From a virus, in the IMG/VR virus record IMGVR_UViG_3300031669_005479, positions 62,001-126,000 of that record: 64,000 bases of DNA. One strand, given 5' to 3'. The position numbers and the translations under genes are program-made. Positions 1-9,611 of this stretch are shown here, piece by piece. A model generated the notes under the pieces. It ran no database searches and was not told where the DNA came from. It was given only the letters and a program-made list of their open reading frames with translations. Within the stretch, counting starts at the first letter, position 1. Each line of letters opens with the position of its first letter.

Positions 1-122
1 ACATCTTTACTAGTTGAATTATATTCTTTGCCATCGACATAGCCACAAACATTTTTCACTAAATTACTCGTTCTAAATTGTGCACTATATGCCAATAAAT
101 TGCTATTATTTTCGTCTGCCAT
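1..122 (-). CDS. Partial CDS, N-terminal end only, unknown
   Basis: An ATG at 122 opens a minus-strand reading frame that runs off the left edge; about 40 residues are visible, beginning MADENNSNLLAYSAQFRTS. A GTATTTAT late-type motif lies about 33 bases upstream, which suggests a virion or other late gene. Too little is visible to name a family. Confidence 0.6.
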   Translation of the reverse strand, partial: MADENNSNLLAYSAQFRTSNLVKNVCGYVDGKEYNSTSKD

Positions 123-155
123 TTTTTAATTTTTTAGTATTTCTAATTATTTACT

Positions 156-163
156 ATAAATAC
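156..163 (-). promoter_or_regulatory. Putative late promoter GTATTTAT
   Basis: On the minus strand this reads GTATTTATAG, about 33 bases before the ATG at 122 and just after the stop of the NUDIX gene. It is one of sixteen such motifs placed in front of transcription units in the window. Confidence 0.55.
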
Positions 164-166
164 AAA

Positions 167-940
167 TTATTCGTATTTTTTAAATGCTAATGTAATATAT
201 TCCATTAAATGTGGTACAACATCCAAATATTTCATTTCACTTATATCATACCAACCATAATTAGTGTTTTCCTCATTTAATTTAATATCAGTTGGTTCGC
301 CCTTATACCTACAAGCAAATACATGCTCAATGCTGTCAGTATTGCGTTGAATGCTAAATGTTTTAATAAATTTTTTAATTTCTAATCCAGTCTCTTCACT
401 TATCTCACGTTCAATCGCCTTTTGTGGTGTTTCGCCCTTTTCAATACCACCACCAACCAATGACCATTTATTTGGCATCCACATCTTACCATCATCTGCT
501 CTCTTAAGCAGCAATATTTTATTATCCACATCTACGATAATTGCCACAGCATTTTTTTTCAAGTCTCCCTTATCTTCATTAAGCCTAGGTGTTTGATATG
601 GTTTTAATTCTGAATTCGGATTCGTATTCATATCCTGTTTAATTTTTTTACTACTTGCTACAGCATGCCTATCTTGATTCAATGTTGTTTCAACAAATCC
701 TTTCATTAAATCACCACCAGCAAGTTCATATTGTGCATTGTCATTAGATTGAGAATCGTGATGATCAAAAAAATTTTTCAAACGCTTTAGTGCCTGATAT
801 GTGATTACACCGTTATTAACTATGAATTTTGCCCTTTTAACGCCAGACCCATTCGGATTGGATATCAACATAGTCTGTATGTATTTAACTACGTTAGATG
901 GCACTTTATATGATTTATTATACAATTCCTGATTTGCCAT
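167..940 (-). CDS. NUDIX hydrolase with N-terminal extension
   Basis: The C-terminal half is a NUDIX domain. The box fits GX5EX7REUXEEXGU exactly (about residues 164-186, with REISEETGL at its end), so the metal-binding glutamates are intact. NUDIX enzymes cleave nucleoside diphosphates linked to another moiety; the substrate here cannot be read. Residues 1-120 form a separate, polar domain of unknown function (VKRAKFIVNNG, YELAGG), so the protein is longer than a minimal NUDIX enzyme. The gene lies 2 bases after the next upstream gene and is probably co-transcribed with it from the motif at 1586. The extension might be a virion or targeting domain, but that is only a guess. Confidence 0.85.
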   Translation of the reverse strand: MANQELYNKSYKVPSNVVKYIQTMLISNPNGSGVKRAKFIVNNGVITYQALKRLKNFFDHHDSQSNDNAQYELAGGDLMKGFVETTLNQDRHAVASSKKIKQDMNTNPNSELKPYQTPRLNEDKGDLKKNAVAIIVDVDNKILLLKRADDGKMWMPNKWSLVGGGIEKGETPQKAIEREISEETGLEIKKFIKTFSIQRNTDSIEHVFACRYKGEPTDIKLNEENTNYGWYDISEMKYLDVVPHLMEYITLAFKKYE

Positions 941-942
941 AA

Positions 943-1569
943 TTATTTACGATTTATCTCAAGCAAATTAATTAACTTATCAATATCCTTCTTGTCTAAC
1001 TTATTGATTAAACCAGCAACCTTTTCGATTTTTTTATCCTTTATTTCGCTATTACTACTTCTCTTAGTAATCTCATCTTCGTTTTTTTTATCAACCATTT
1101 TATCTTCAACAACATTACCCTCATCAATATTTTTGGGTTCATCAAATGCTTTTTTAAAATGTTTTTCAATAACGCTAATAATCTTTTTTGCCCACTTAAC
1201 ATTATTTGTTTCAGATTCGTGCGAATATTCACTTTCAGATGCCTTTCTAAAATCAGACTTTAACTTATTTGGATTTCTATAGTAATATTCGAGAGTTTCC
1301 ATGTAATTGTCTCGCATTAACTCAGTTAATTCATCTAACATTTCGGTTTGTCCTGAATTTTCAACACCTTCCATAAACGGCATGAGTGTAAAACCAAAAC
1401 GACCCAACATATCATAACGATATGGTTGAGTCCCGATTTTGGCATTGTAATCAGTAGTATTTTTTGCCTGTGTATCTGCGTTAGCATCTACTTCTGGCAT
1501 ATCATTTGCACCAATTAATTCACTATTACTATCAATTATTTCATATAAATCTTTCTTTTTCAACTTCAT
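943..1569 (-). CDS. Hypothetical charged protein
   Basis: A 208-residue protein with a lysine-rich start (MKLKKKDLYEII), a middle part with aromatic runs (LEYYYRNPN) and a highly charged C-terminal third (about 140-208) rich in K, E and D that may form helices or a coiled coil. I do not recognise a family. A short segment, LIGAND, resembles LVGANE near the start of the product of 39914-40651, which is too little to claim homology. A GTATTTAT motif is 16 bases upstream of the ATG, so the gene is probably late, and the NUDIX gene follows after 2 bases. Confidence 0.75.
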   Translation of the reverse strand: MKLKKKDLYEIIDSNSELIGANDMPEVDANADTQAKNTTDYNAKIGTQPYRYDMLGRFGFTLMPFMEGVENSGQTEMLDELTELMRDNYMETLEYYYRNPNKLKSDFRKASESEYSHESETNNVKWAKKIISVIEKHFKKAFDEPKNIDEGNVVEDKMVDKKNEDEITKRSSNSEIKDKKIEKVAGLINKLDKKDIDKLINLLEINRK

Positions 1570-1585
1570 GATTGCATATTTTCAT

Positions 1586-1593
1586 ATAAATAC
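1586..1593 (-). promoter_or_regulatory. Putative late promoter GTATTTAT
   Basis: The minus strand reads AAGTATTTATATGAAAA, ending 16 bases before the ATG at 1569. It would drive the hypothetical gene and the NUDIX gene behind it. Confidence 0.55.
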
Positions 1594-1603
1594 TTATTAT
1601 TTG

Positions 1604-4600
1604 TTAATATGCACTATCACTATCGTCAACATCTAAATATTCAACAGCAGCATCCTCAACACTACATTCCAGTTCTTCAACAAAATCATTAAACGCAATG
1701 CTAGAATTTTCAATTTCAGCAAATACTTGTTCCATTGTAGCAACCAGTGGAATTCCAAATTTTTGTTTAAATTGTATAAAGTATTTTCTTCTCAATTCTT
1801 GCTGTGCTTCGAGAAAAATATCCCTATCTGTTTTAACTGAAAGTTCATTAACCTCTAATTCGCTAATCTTCTTTTGGTTTTCTTCAATAATTCTATCAAG
1901 TTCAAGTTCAACACTACTTTTAGGAATGTCCACATTTGATCTAATAATCTGAATATAAACGCCATTATATTTACCAACATGATAGTTGCTGCTATCCTTT
2001 ACAAGTACCAAATCGCCATCAGAATATTCATCATTTATGGATTTAATCATTGGTTTATTTGTAGCAATCATTTTATCATTTAAATATTTCAATGCATTCT
2101 CATATATTTCATAATGAACCTTATAACCATCACGCATTTTAAAACCATTCCAAACTTTATTTGGGTTGTATCCAGTCTTATTCCAGAAGTCAACCTCTAG
2201 TTCCTCCAAATACATTGATTCGTTTAAATCATCCGAATTAAAATTTTTCAAATTCAGTTCATCAAGTAATGGGTTAAATTCGCCCTTTATTAAACTGCCC
2301 TCCTTATCAATTTTAACTAAAATTTTCTTCTGGACTTCAGGCTGAAATCCAACTAAAATTGTTTCAACTCTTTTATTAAATGCATCCAGATACTTCTCAT
2401 AGTTATATACACCAGTAATACTAGGATTTTCTTGTAGGTCTTTAGCACTAATTAGTGTTGCACAAAATCTTTCAACACCTGTTTGCTTATCAACAATCTT
2501 ACTTGAATCACCGTGAGATTTTTTATACCCGCTATTAACATAGTATACAACACCATCTAACTTAGGCTCCTGTGGCATATAGTTAGCAACCAATTTAATC
2601 TTATCATCAATACTTAAATTCTTTTTAATTTTTTCAAGATTTAATTCGTGCTTATGTTCCTCGAAAAGTTTTTCACCAATTGCTTCTCGTTGCTCAATCA
2701 GCAATTCCATGTGTGCTTGCATGCCCTTTTCCCTACCATTTTTATCTTTGCCTCTCTTTTTATATGCACTTAGGCTTGTTTTTATTTTACTCTTACTTGC
2801 AATTTTTTTCAATGGAATTTGCATATAGCGTATATTTTCAGCATATGCGTAATAGTATTCAACAAATTCTTTGCCCTTACCGTGAAGGATTAAATCAAGT
2901 CCCTTATCAATAAATTCCTCAATGTATTCGGGCATAACTTTAGATTTAATCGTATTACCTGTTAGCTTAACCTTTTCCTTCATCTTACCCGTTTTCTTAT
3001 CCTTAGCTAAAGCAAGTGTTGCATAGTTAATACGTGAAAGATTTAAGCAAGAAAGACTTTCACCATCATTATCAACAGCCATATAGGGTGGCAGCATTTC
3101 CTCATCATTAAATTTTTCAATAAGTGCTGCAACACCAATCTTATCACCATATTTCCACATGTCCTCAATTAAACCCTCCTCTTCATATTCAACTACCTGT
3201 TTATCAATAACCCTAATTTTTGTTTTGTCGGGCACATGGAAGTTAATACCATCAGTAACGGCAAGTAATGCAATGCAACCAAATTTACTAAACCATGTTG
3301 TTGCATGTCGAAGTTCAAGACGACCACTACATGTAATACGAGCAGCGCATACATTATCTGACCAGTTAAATGAAATATTTGAACCCAATGCACCAAATAA
3401 CGAGTTATTTAAAATTTTAATAGGTAACTGCTTAATTTTTGACATAAGAATGTCTGCATTAGTAAGATTACCATTAACATATTTAATATGAATTTCTGGG
3501 TCAATTTGTTTCAATAGTTGAACTTCTTCATCATCTAACTTAGTTTCATTTGCAAGTTTTTTATAGATATTACGTGTCGTTGTAAGATATAATAATATCT
3601 TTTTCATAACACCAGTAATATCAAACATTGGAAATATACCCCATGTCAACTGAAGCATAGGATAAAGACTGGCGTAGTCGATTTTTACAATTCGCTCAGT
3701 ATATCCAGTTTTAAAACATCTTGCCAATCCACCACTAAACTTTTCATATTTATCTGATTCTGGAATTGCCAAATCATTCTCATAACTCCATGCAGTTAAC
3801 AGTAAATTCCAAATTGCTGCAGTACCCATCGTACAAATACGTTGATAGGTAGTTGGAACAATTTTTGCTAACATAAATGATGATTGATTATATAATTCAT
3901 CTACTTGTTCAGTTTCCCACAAGTCATCAAGCAGATATTGTTTTACTAATTTCTTCCCGCTAATAAATATTGTAAGATTTTTTGGTAATGCATTTACCCT
4001 AAACCAATCAACAAATTCTTTACTTTCACTAAGGAATTTAACTTTAATTACTTTATATTGCTCTTCAGTAATATTGTCCTTATTTGCCTGAAGTTTATAC
4101 AACTTTTTTGCAGCATCTTGATACGCATTTGGTATTTGAATATAATTATTCTTTTCATCAATTAAGAACATTTTATTTTCATGATAATATCTACCAATCG
4201 TATTGTCTTCGCCATCAATATATGTTCGATTTGGTTTTGCGAACTTTTCAAACTTTGCTACATATTTTAAACCAGTTTCTTTTAAATCACTATTTACCGC
4301 TGCAGTACGTTTTGTTGCATGAAGTATATCAATTACTGAATAACCCCACATTTCAGTTGCAGTATACTTATCAGCAGTATTACCATACTTAACACTTACA
4401 TTACCCCTTCTTTTTAGGTGATAATTTTTTTTAAGGCTAGTTGGCAGGGTTTGCAAATCCATTTTAAGTATTTTTGCTCTACCTAAAATAAAATCAAAGT
4501 CAAACGTCTCAGAGAAATATCCAGAAATGACTGCTGGCCGTATTTCACTAATTAAATTAAAAAAATCTTGAATTAAATGTGCTTCAGATTCATCGTCATC

Positions 4601-5266
4601 TGTTTTATCAACTTCCAATATTGTTTCAAACCCCTTATTATTTCTAACACCAATTGCAAATACTCTGGACGATTGATATCGTAAACCAGTGGTTTCAATG
4701 TCAAACGTAAGTTTATGAACATTTTTATATTCTTCAAACCCTTTATATAGTCTACTTTGTGTTGAAATTAAAAATTGCTCAGTTGTTCTTGGCGAATAAA
4801 AATAATCCCGATACAAATAAATTGCTTCACCCTTCTTATCCTTAACTGGTTGCTCATTTTCGTCGAGAAGTTTTGCGTATGGATCAATGCCGCCATCCTT
4901 AAGATAACTTAAAATATCGTTATATGACCGACTACTTGTTAGCTTAAAACAATATCCATCAACAAGTCTTTTTTGATTACCAGTTTTTAACTTAGTGATT
5001 TTAATCCCATATTTAATTCTCTTACTTTCAATATATTGTTCACTACTACCACCATATAATTTAATATTTTTCTTAGATAAATCTTTCATATACATGAAAG
5101 GTTCATATCTAATATTATCTATTCTTGGTTTTTGATTTGGCTCATGTATAATACATTCAGCAATATTTGTCCTTGGGTCGGTTTCAACATTCACCAAATA
5201 TTTTATATCATTATTGTAGCCTTCAAGAAATCCTTTAATTTCTGTTAATACTGCATGTTTATCCAT
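1604..5266 (-). CDS. Family B DNA polymerase
   Basis: Replicative DNA polymerase with 3'-5' proofreading, the counterpart of T4 gp43. Exonuclease motifs: Exo I DIETTG (D189, E191), Exo II FDFD (about 255-258), Exo III Y309-x3-D313. Polymerase motifs: FSGG (510-513), motif A DYASLYP (530-536), motif B K617-x3-NSLFG. Motif C reads V670-T671-D672-G673 in place of the usual D-T-D-S, so only the second aspartate remains. At 1220 residues it is much longer than T4 gp43 (about 900), with most of the excess after motif C; the C-terminal 300 residues are acidic and I do not recognise them. No GTATTTAT motif precedes it, consistent with earlier expression than the virion genes. Confidence 0.95.
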   Translation of the reverse strand: MDKHAVLTEIKGFLEGYNNDIKYLVNVETDPRTNIAECIIHEPNQKPRIDNIRYEPFMYMKDLSKKNIKLYGGSSEQYIESKRIKYGIKITKLKTGNQKRLVDGYCFKLTSSRSYNDILSYLKDGGIDPYAKLLDENEQPVKDKKGEAIYLYRDYFYSPRTTEQFLISTQSRLYKGFEEYKNVHKLTFDIETTGLRYQSSRVFAIGVRNNKGFETILEVDKTDDDESEAHLIQDFFNLISEIRPAVISGYFSETFDFDFILGRAKILKMDLQTLPTSLKKNYHLKRRGNVSVKYGNTADKYTATEMWGYSVIDILHATKRTAAVNSDLKETGLKYVAKFEKFAKPNRTYIDGEDNTIGRYYHENKMFLIDEKNNYIQIPNAYQDAAKKLYKLQANKDNITEEQYKVIKVKFLSESKEFVDWFRVNALPKNLTIFISGKKLVKQYLLDDLWETEQVDELYNQSSFMLAKIVPTTYQRICTMGTAAIWNLLLTAWSYENDLAIPESDKYEKFSGGLARCFKTGYTERIVKIDYASLYPMLQLTWGIFPMFDITGVMKKILLYLTTTRNIYKKLANETKLDDEEVQLLKQIDPEIHIKYVNGNLTNADILMSKIKQLPIKILNNSLFGALGSNISFNWSDNVCAARITCSGRLELRHATTWFSKFGCIALLAVTDGINFHVPDKTKIRVIDKQVVEYEEEGLIEDMWKYGDKIGVAALIEKFNDEEMLPPYMAVDNDGESLSCLNLSRINYATLALAKDKKTGKMKEKVKLTGNTIKSKVMPEYIEEFIDKGLDLILHGKGKEFVEYYYAYAENIRYMQIPLKKIASKSKIKTSLSAYKKRGKDKNGREKGMQAHMELLIEQREAIGEKLFEEHKHELNLEKIKKNLSIDDKIKLVANYMPQEPKLDGVVYYVNSGYKKSHGDSSKIVDKQTGVERFCATLISAKDLQENPSITGVYNYEKYLDAFNKRVETILVGFQPEVQKKILVKIDKEGSLIKGEFNPLLDELNLKNFNSDDLNESMYLEELEVDFWNKTGYNPNKVWNGFKMRDGYKVHYEIYENALKYLNDKMIATNKPMIKSINDEYSDGDLVLVKDSSNYHVGKYNGVYIQIIRSNVDIPKSSVELELDRIIEENQKKISELEVNELSVKTDRDIFLEAQQELRRKYFIQFKQKFGIPLVATMEQVFAEIENSSIAFNDFVEELECSVEDAAVEYLDVDDSDSAY

Positions 5267-5321
5267 TATTATTATATTAAATTTATTGGTTTATATATTA
5301 TTACAATCAATTTTTTTCATA

Positions 5322-5684
5322 CTATTTTTTTACAAATTTATGTGTTAACCTTTTTGATTTTTTATTATACGTATATTGTATATCACCAATTAAAAACGAA
5401 TCCTTTGTTAATGCATCTTCAATATTTATTGGAAATATACCAGATAACCATAATGCAGTAATTGCATTATTTCCAACCAATTTAACATGATCCTTATCGC
5501 CATTAATATCAAAATCCAAATGTATTACATCATTTTCATTATTCAAAACGTTTTGTAAAATAAAAATGAATGCAGCGTAGATATCACCCCTCATTCGTTT
5601 ATTTGTAACATCAGAATCAGTAATAATTAATTGCAATAAATAATCTTTAAGGGGATTATACCCAAACACATATTTACTTCCCAT
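5322..5684 (-). CDS. Hypothetical protein, 120 aa
   Basis: A small protein starting MGSKYVFGYNPLKDYLL with no family I recognise. The first part looks helical (residues 10-50) and the second part mixed. Its ATG lies inside the last codons of the SNF2 helicase gene (11-base overlap), which suggests translational coupling and a role near replication or recombination. The DNA polymerase gene follows 55 bases downstream. A TAAATTTG that fits the host -7 box TAnnTTTG lies in its last codons, but no convincing -33 element goes with it. Confidence 0.7.
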   Translation of the reverse strand: MGSKYVFGYNPLKDYLLQLIITDSDVTNKRMRGDIYAAFIFILQNVLNNENDVIHLDFDINGDKDHVKLVGNNAITALWLSGIFPINIEDALTKDSFLIGDIQYTYNKKSKRLTHKFVKK

Positions 5685-7467
5685 GTTTACTTTTTATTTT
5701 TTTAATAACATCACTTAACACTGATTCACTAACATTTGATTCATAGTTTTCATTATCCATAACCTTTACTATTTCTTTCCGCTTACTTTCGATTGCAGAA
5801 AATACGTAATCATCTATTGTATCAGGAAAAATCAAGACATAAATATTAACAGCAGATTTTTGCCCAATCCTATGCAGTCTATCGCTAACTTGATCGTATT
5901 CTCCAACGCTATATGGCAATGTCATTATGAATAATTTACTTGCAGCAGTTAATGTTAGTCCATAGTTACAAGTTTGAATTGAACCTAAAAAATCTTTTAG
6001 GTCACTATTAGGGTCTTGAAATTTATTTACAATATCTGAACGTTCCTCAACTGTTTGGTCACCAGTATGTAATGCTGCACTGTCACCAATTAGTTTTTTT
6101 AAATCATATAAACTGTTTTTATAGTAATCAACGACAACCACCTTCTCACCTGTTTCGTGAATATTCTCAATCAACTCAATGACATGCCTTATTTTAATTT
6201 GTGATAGGTATTGTCGCAAACGAATCATAATCGTTAATGCATTATGTGTTGGGTGTTCTACAAATTCATTTGCAACACTATTTTCAATTTCATTATAGAT
6301 TCTTTGCTCATCATCAGTCATTTCCAGTATGATGCGTTGATATGTTTTATCTGGAAGGTCTTTTAAAACATCGATTTTTCGTTTTCTGTGTGTATATGGC
6401 GCAATCTTATAAAACAATTCTTCTAAACGTTGTTCAGCACTATCAATAACATAACCCCAACCATTTTCAATGTCATATGTCATGCCGCAATAATATTCCT
6501 GAAAATGACCTTTTGTTGCAAAATCAACTGGAGATATTTCATGCAATACCGTGTATAATTCATGTGCTCGATTCGGTGCGGGTGTTCCACTTAAAAATAT
6601 TTTACTTATATTACCATTTCTAAAAATCTTATTATCGAACGTTTTCTTAAAATTTTTGTAAGTATTTGATTTTGTGGACTTTAGTTTTTGACACTCGTCT
6701 GAAATAACTGCATCAATTTTATCAATATCTAATTTTTTCCACTTTGAAAAAAATCTTTCGCTACTTGATGGATTAAAGTAGTCATAATTTACAATAATAT
6801 ACTTAGCATCCTCCACACTACAATCATTTTTTTTCCAATTTACTATATGGGCATTACTATTTGTAAATTTCTTAACTTCGTTATAGTAATTAAATTTTAA
6901 TGAATTGGGTGTAATGACAATGACTTTATCAAAATGGTTCATCTCAACATATAATATGCTAGATAAACTCTTACCAGTTCCCATTTCATGTGAAATTAGT
7001 GTGCTACGAGTAGCATTCATGAATAGTGCTGCAACAATTTGGTGCGGAAATAGTTTAATATCTTCTTTTAAAAGTGCATGGCACTTATCGGAATATTTTA
7101 TATATGTTTGTTCTAACTCTTCCTTATACTTAACCCAATTTTCTTTTTTAATGTTAAGATCGGCAATAAACTTACGTTTTTCTGCTTCACTTACCTCAAT
7201 TTTATTTATTTGTTGAATGAATACATTCTTACTATCATCATTTCCAAAATCAAAATGTATTTTATTTGAACCCTTATATTTTTTAATTAAAAGATATAGA
7301 GAATATGTGTTAACTTCCCATACCATCATACCTGCATTCCACTTACGGGTTTCAACTGGAAGTTCTTTTATTCTAGTTGTAAGTTGATCGTTAGGTAAAA
7401 ATCTTAGATAATATGCCTGTCTTCTTGAGATTCTTTCACAAAATACAAGAAATACTGGTGTTTGCAT
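5674..7467 (-). CDS. SNF2/UvsW-type DNA helicase
   Basis: A superfamily 2 DNA translocase of the SNF2 group, equivalent in role to T4 UvsW (fork remodelling, branch migration, recombination-dependent replication). Visible motifs: Walker A MGTGKS (162-167), motif II DECQ (257-260), motif III SGTP (293-296), motif V region GLTLTAAS (503-510), motif VI RLHRIGQ (530-536). The N-terminal 65 residues, with RKWNAGMMVWEV, resemble the small HARP-like module of SMARCAL1-type annealing helicases; this is an inference from pattern only. A host-type promoter with an inverted repeat lies immediately upstream (7489-7519). The gene overlaps the hypothetical gene downstream of it. Confidence 0.92.
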   Translation of the reverse strand: MQTPVFLVFCERISRRQAYYLRFLPNDQLTTRIKELPVETRKWNAGMMVWEVNTYSLYLLIKKYKGSNKIHFDFGNDDSKNVFIQQINKIEVSEAEKRKFIADLNIKKENWVKYKEELEQTYIKYSDKCHALLKEDIKLFPHQIVAALFMNATRSTLISHEMGTGKSLSSILYVEMNHFDKVIVITPNSLKFNYYNEVKKFTNSNAHIVNWKKNDCSVEDAKYIIVNYDYFNPSSSERFFSKWKKLDIDKIDAVISDECQKLKSTKSNTYKNFKKTFDNKIFRNGNISKIFLSGTPAPNRAHELYTVLHEISPVDFATKGHFQEYYCGMTYDIENGWGYVIDSAEQRLEELFYKIAPYTHRKRKIDVLKDLPDKTYQRIILEMTDDEQRIYNEIENSVANEFVEHPTHNALTIMIRLRQYLSQIKIRHVIELIENIHETGEKVVVVDYYKNSLYDLKKLIGDSAALHTGDQTVEERSDIVNKFQDPNSDLKDFLGSIQTCNYGLTLTAASKLFIMTLPYSVGEYDQVSDRLHRIGQKSAVNIYVLIFPDTIDDYVFSAIESKRKEIVKVMDNENYESNVSESVLSDVIKKIKSKHGK

Positions 7468-7480
7468 TGTAAAATACTGT

Positions 7481-7519
7481 TAATCTCGCAAATATATAAA
7501 AAATTTTCGAGATTACAAG
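7481..7519 (-). promoter_or_regulatory. Host-type promoter with overlapping inverted repeat
   Basis: Read on the minus strand there is TTG (7516-7518), a 19-base spacer, then TATATTTG (7489-7496), which matches the Bacteroidota consensus TTTG-N19/21-TAnnTTTG. The ATG of the SNF2 helicase is 22 bases further on. An 8-base inverted repeat, TAATCTCG (7508-7515) and CGAGATTA (7481-7488), spans the promoter and could be an operator. Confidence 0.6.
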
Positions 7520-7939
7520 TTAAATTACTGTCGTTTTCGTAATACTATCGGAGATAATTATATCTATTTGTCCATCAACAGGTAATTTAATTTTACCACA
7601 TCCATATTCCGAATTTAAGAAGTCTACGACAAATTCACCTAAATATCTGCCCGCTTTTGATGTTTGTGATTGCTTAAATCTGTATTTAAGCGTATATTTT
7701 TCTTCAGCGGGATAGTTTACTCTGTCATTATTAATTACGAGATCAGCACCAACATTTGCAACACGATATATACCAGTATCTGCATTAGTCATTGAAAACG
7801 TTACTGCAACATTTTCTAACATATCTTCAGTAATACCATACTGTTCCATTAAACGTTGAGTTAATGGATATTTTAGTTCAGGAAGTGTGCTGTCTTTCTT
7901 AATAAAAAAATTATTAATATTAAATGTAGAATAGTTCAT
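7520..7939 (-). CDS. BppU-like Ig-fold tail protein
   Basis: A 139-residue protein whose residues 40-135 follow the pattern of the BppU/DUF2479 N-terminal domain: a hydrophobic strand with VTFSM, a later KYTLKYRF strand, then GRYLGEFVVDF and a closing strand before IDIIIS. In lactococcal phages such domains sit in the baseplate upper protein. The gene is the last of the fibre cluster on this strand and lies 5 bases after the membrane-protein gene, so it probably belongs to the same late unit. Assignment rests on pattern only. Confidence 0.55.
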   Translation of the reverse strand: MNYSTFNINNFFIKKDSTLPELKYPLTQRLMEQYGITEDMLENVAVTFSMTNADTGIYRVANVGADLVINNDRVNYPAEEKYTLKYRFKQSQTSKAGRYLGEFVVDFLNSEYGCGKIKLPVDGQIDIIISDSITKTTVI

Positions 7940-7944
7940 TATTT

Positions 7945-8319
7945 TTAATTGCTAATGTTTGTCATAATTTTTTCCCTATCTGCGCCAACCATTTTTACTC
8001 TTTTTTTCACTGTTGCTGCAATACCATCACCAATTAATCCTAATGACACTGCATCAAAATTTCCAAATGGATGTCCACTAATTTCAGTATAAAATTTAAA
8101 TAAAACATATGAGCATAGTATTGTGGTTAAATATCTTCTCCAGTTGTCTTTAACCCAAAACATCCAATTCCATTTAGTTGGAGTATTTGGACTATTTTTA
8201 TCCCTACCACTAGTTTCAGTTAAACCGTAAATTAAATATCCAATAGCAAAAAACCATAAATATCCAAATAGTTCAATACTTGTATAGTCTCCAAAAATCA
8301 CCTTTAATAACTCACCCAT
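7945..8319 (-). CDS. Small membrane protein, possible holin
   Basis: A 124-residue protein with a hydrophobic segment at about 15-33 (IELFGYLWFFAIGYLIY), a second at about 65-80 (LTTILCSYVLFKFY) and a weaker one at about 90-104. The middle is polar (KNSPNTPTKWNW) and the C-terminus is basic. Size, two or three membrane segments and a position among tail genes would fit a holin or another inner-membrane lysis protein, but no lysis enzyme is adjacent and I do not recognise the family. It is co-directional with, and close to, the genes on both sides. Confidence 0.65.
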   Translation of the reverse strand: MGELLKVIFGDYTSIELFGYLWFFAIGYLIYGLTETSGRDKNSPNTPTKWNWMFWVKDNWRRYLTTILCSYVLFKFYTEISGHPFGNFDAVSLGLIGDGIAATVKKRVKMVGADREKIMTNISN

Positions 8320-8340
8320 GACTAATATTTATTTTATATA

Positions 8341-9603
8341 CTATAATTCTCTCCAATCAATTGATGCATGAAATGTATCGTTAGCACCATAGTTTATAAT
8401 TTCTAACACTAATACATCGCACACACCGTTAATTTTACTACCAAGTAACAACGAATTTTTAATATCAACAATAATTGAAGACCCACCTTGTGCAGCAGAA
8501 ATACCATTACTTATTTCAATTCCTTGGCCAACAATCGTAGTGTCTGTCGCTAAAAAATTATTTTTGTATTCAATGGCACTATACGTTAATCCAGTGAATG
8601 GAATGTTTGTCCATTGTGTTGGAGTACCATTACGGTTAACTGTTTCATTACCATTATAGTACACCAATGACCAATAAAAATCACCATTAGTTTCATTACT
8701 TGCCGAAACTGTTAATGGTATAACCTCTATCATTCTATCTGTTGCTTTTAATCTGATTGCCAATATTGGTTTACTCAATCCATTATTAATCTGTAATCCA
8801 TCTAATGTAGTTTGAACACTTCGCATAATACCATTAGGATTCACACCACCCTCAGATGATACTGATGAACAAATTTGTGTTAATGTTCCTGCACCGCCAT
8901 TACTTCTAATTTCATAGCGTATTGGTAGATTAGGGTATGCAATATAAACACCAATGGTATTGTTTGCATTTAACACTTGGTGACAATAGTATGTCACACC
9001 ATCAATATTAAAGCCATATCGAATTCTTCCCACACCCAACCATTCAAAATCAATAACAAAAATTTGTGATTTAGTCCAATCAATTTTAATACCAGATGGG
9101 TTTTGTGTTCCACCACTACCATTAAATTTATCTAAATTCCAATTAGATTGAATTATTCTCGTAATACCAGTAATATTTTTCACGACATTAATACTTACAT
9201 CATTGCCATCATTTTCAAAATATAACCCATTTTTAGTCGTGTATGGTGTCGTTGTGATACTATCAAACAATCCAATTCTTTTGGTAACATTTGTTTGTTT
9301 ACTGAATATACCAGTAAAAAAAACTAGCTGACTTTTACCAGATTGATAGTTAAAATATCTTTTTGTTTGTGTGATAACAAAATTATTAGTACCTGCATTT
9401 ACAGTTAAATTATTGGCAGATTCACCAGATATTCTAGCAAATGTTCCACCACTAACGATAGTATCAAAAAATATTGCTGGAGAACTGTTAATAAATTTAA
9501 CGTCAAATATTGTATACAAATCTGATATTCTCAGTCTTCCAAATGCATCTAAATTTGCACTGTCTTTATAGGTAAACTCACTATTTGGTAAATATGACAT
9601 CAC
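8341..9603 (-). CDS. Virion structural protein, DAFGRLR type
   Basis: A 420-residue beta-rich protein with SANLDAFGRLRISDLYTIFD near the start. This DAFGRLR signature recurs at the N-terminus of virion proteins in several groups of large phages. The rest is rich in G, N, S and T with a long concanavalin-like beta pattern and no enzymatic motif. Position at the head of the fibre cluster supports a tail or head decoration role. Start: MMSYL, where the second Met is equally possible. A one-mismatch version of the late motif is 8 bases upstream. Confidence 0.65.
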   Translation of the reverse strand: MMSYLPNSEFTYKDSANLDAFGRLRISDLYTIFDVKFINSSPAIFFDTIVSGGTFARISGESANNLTVNAGTNNFVITQTKRYFNYQSGKSQLVFFTGIFSKQTNVTKRIGLFDSITTTPYTTKNGLYFENDGNDVSINVVKNITGITRIIQSNWNLDKFNGSGGTQNPSGIKIDWTKSQIFVIDFEWLGVGRIRYGFNIDGVTYYCHQVLNANNTIGVYIAYPNLPIRYEIRSNGGAGTLTQICSSVSSEGGVNPNGIMRSVQTTLDGLQINNGLSKPILAIRLKATDRMIEVIPLTVSASNETNGDFYWSLVYYNGNETVNRNGTPTQWTNIPFTGLTYSAIEYKNNFLATDTTIVGQGIEISNGISAAQGGSSIIVDIKNSLLLGSKINGVCDVLVLEIINYGANDTFHASIDWREL

Positions 9604-9611
9604 TTTTCAGT

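Noticed and set aside
5267-5340. Host-type promoter in front of the DNA polymerase (TAAATTTG)
   Set aside because: The -7 box fits, but no -33 element lies at the right distance, and it is within the coding end of the previous gene.
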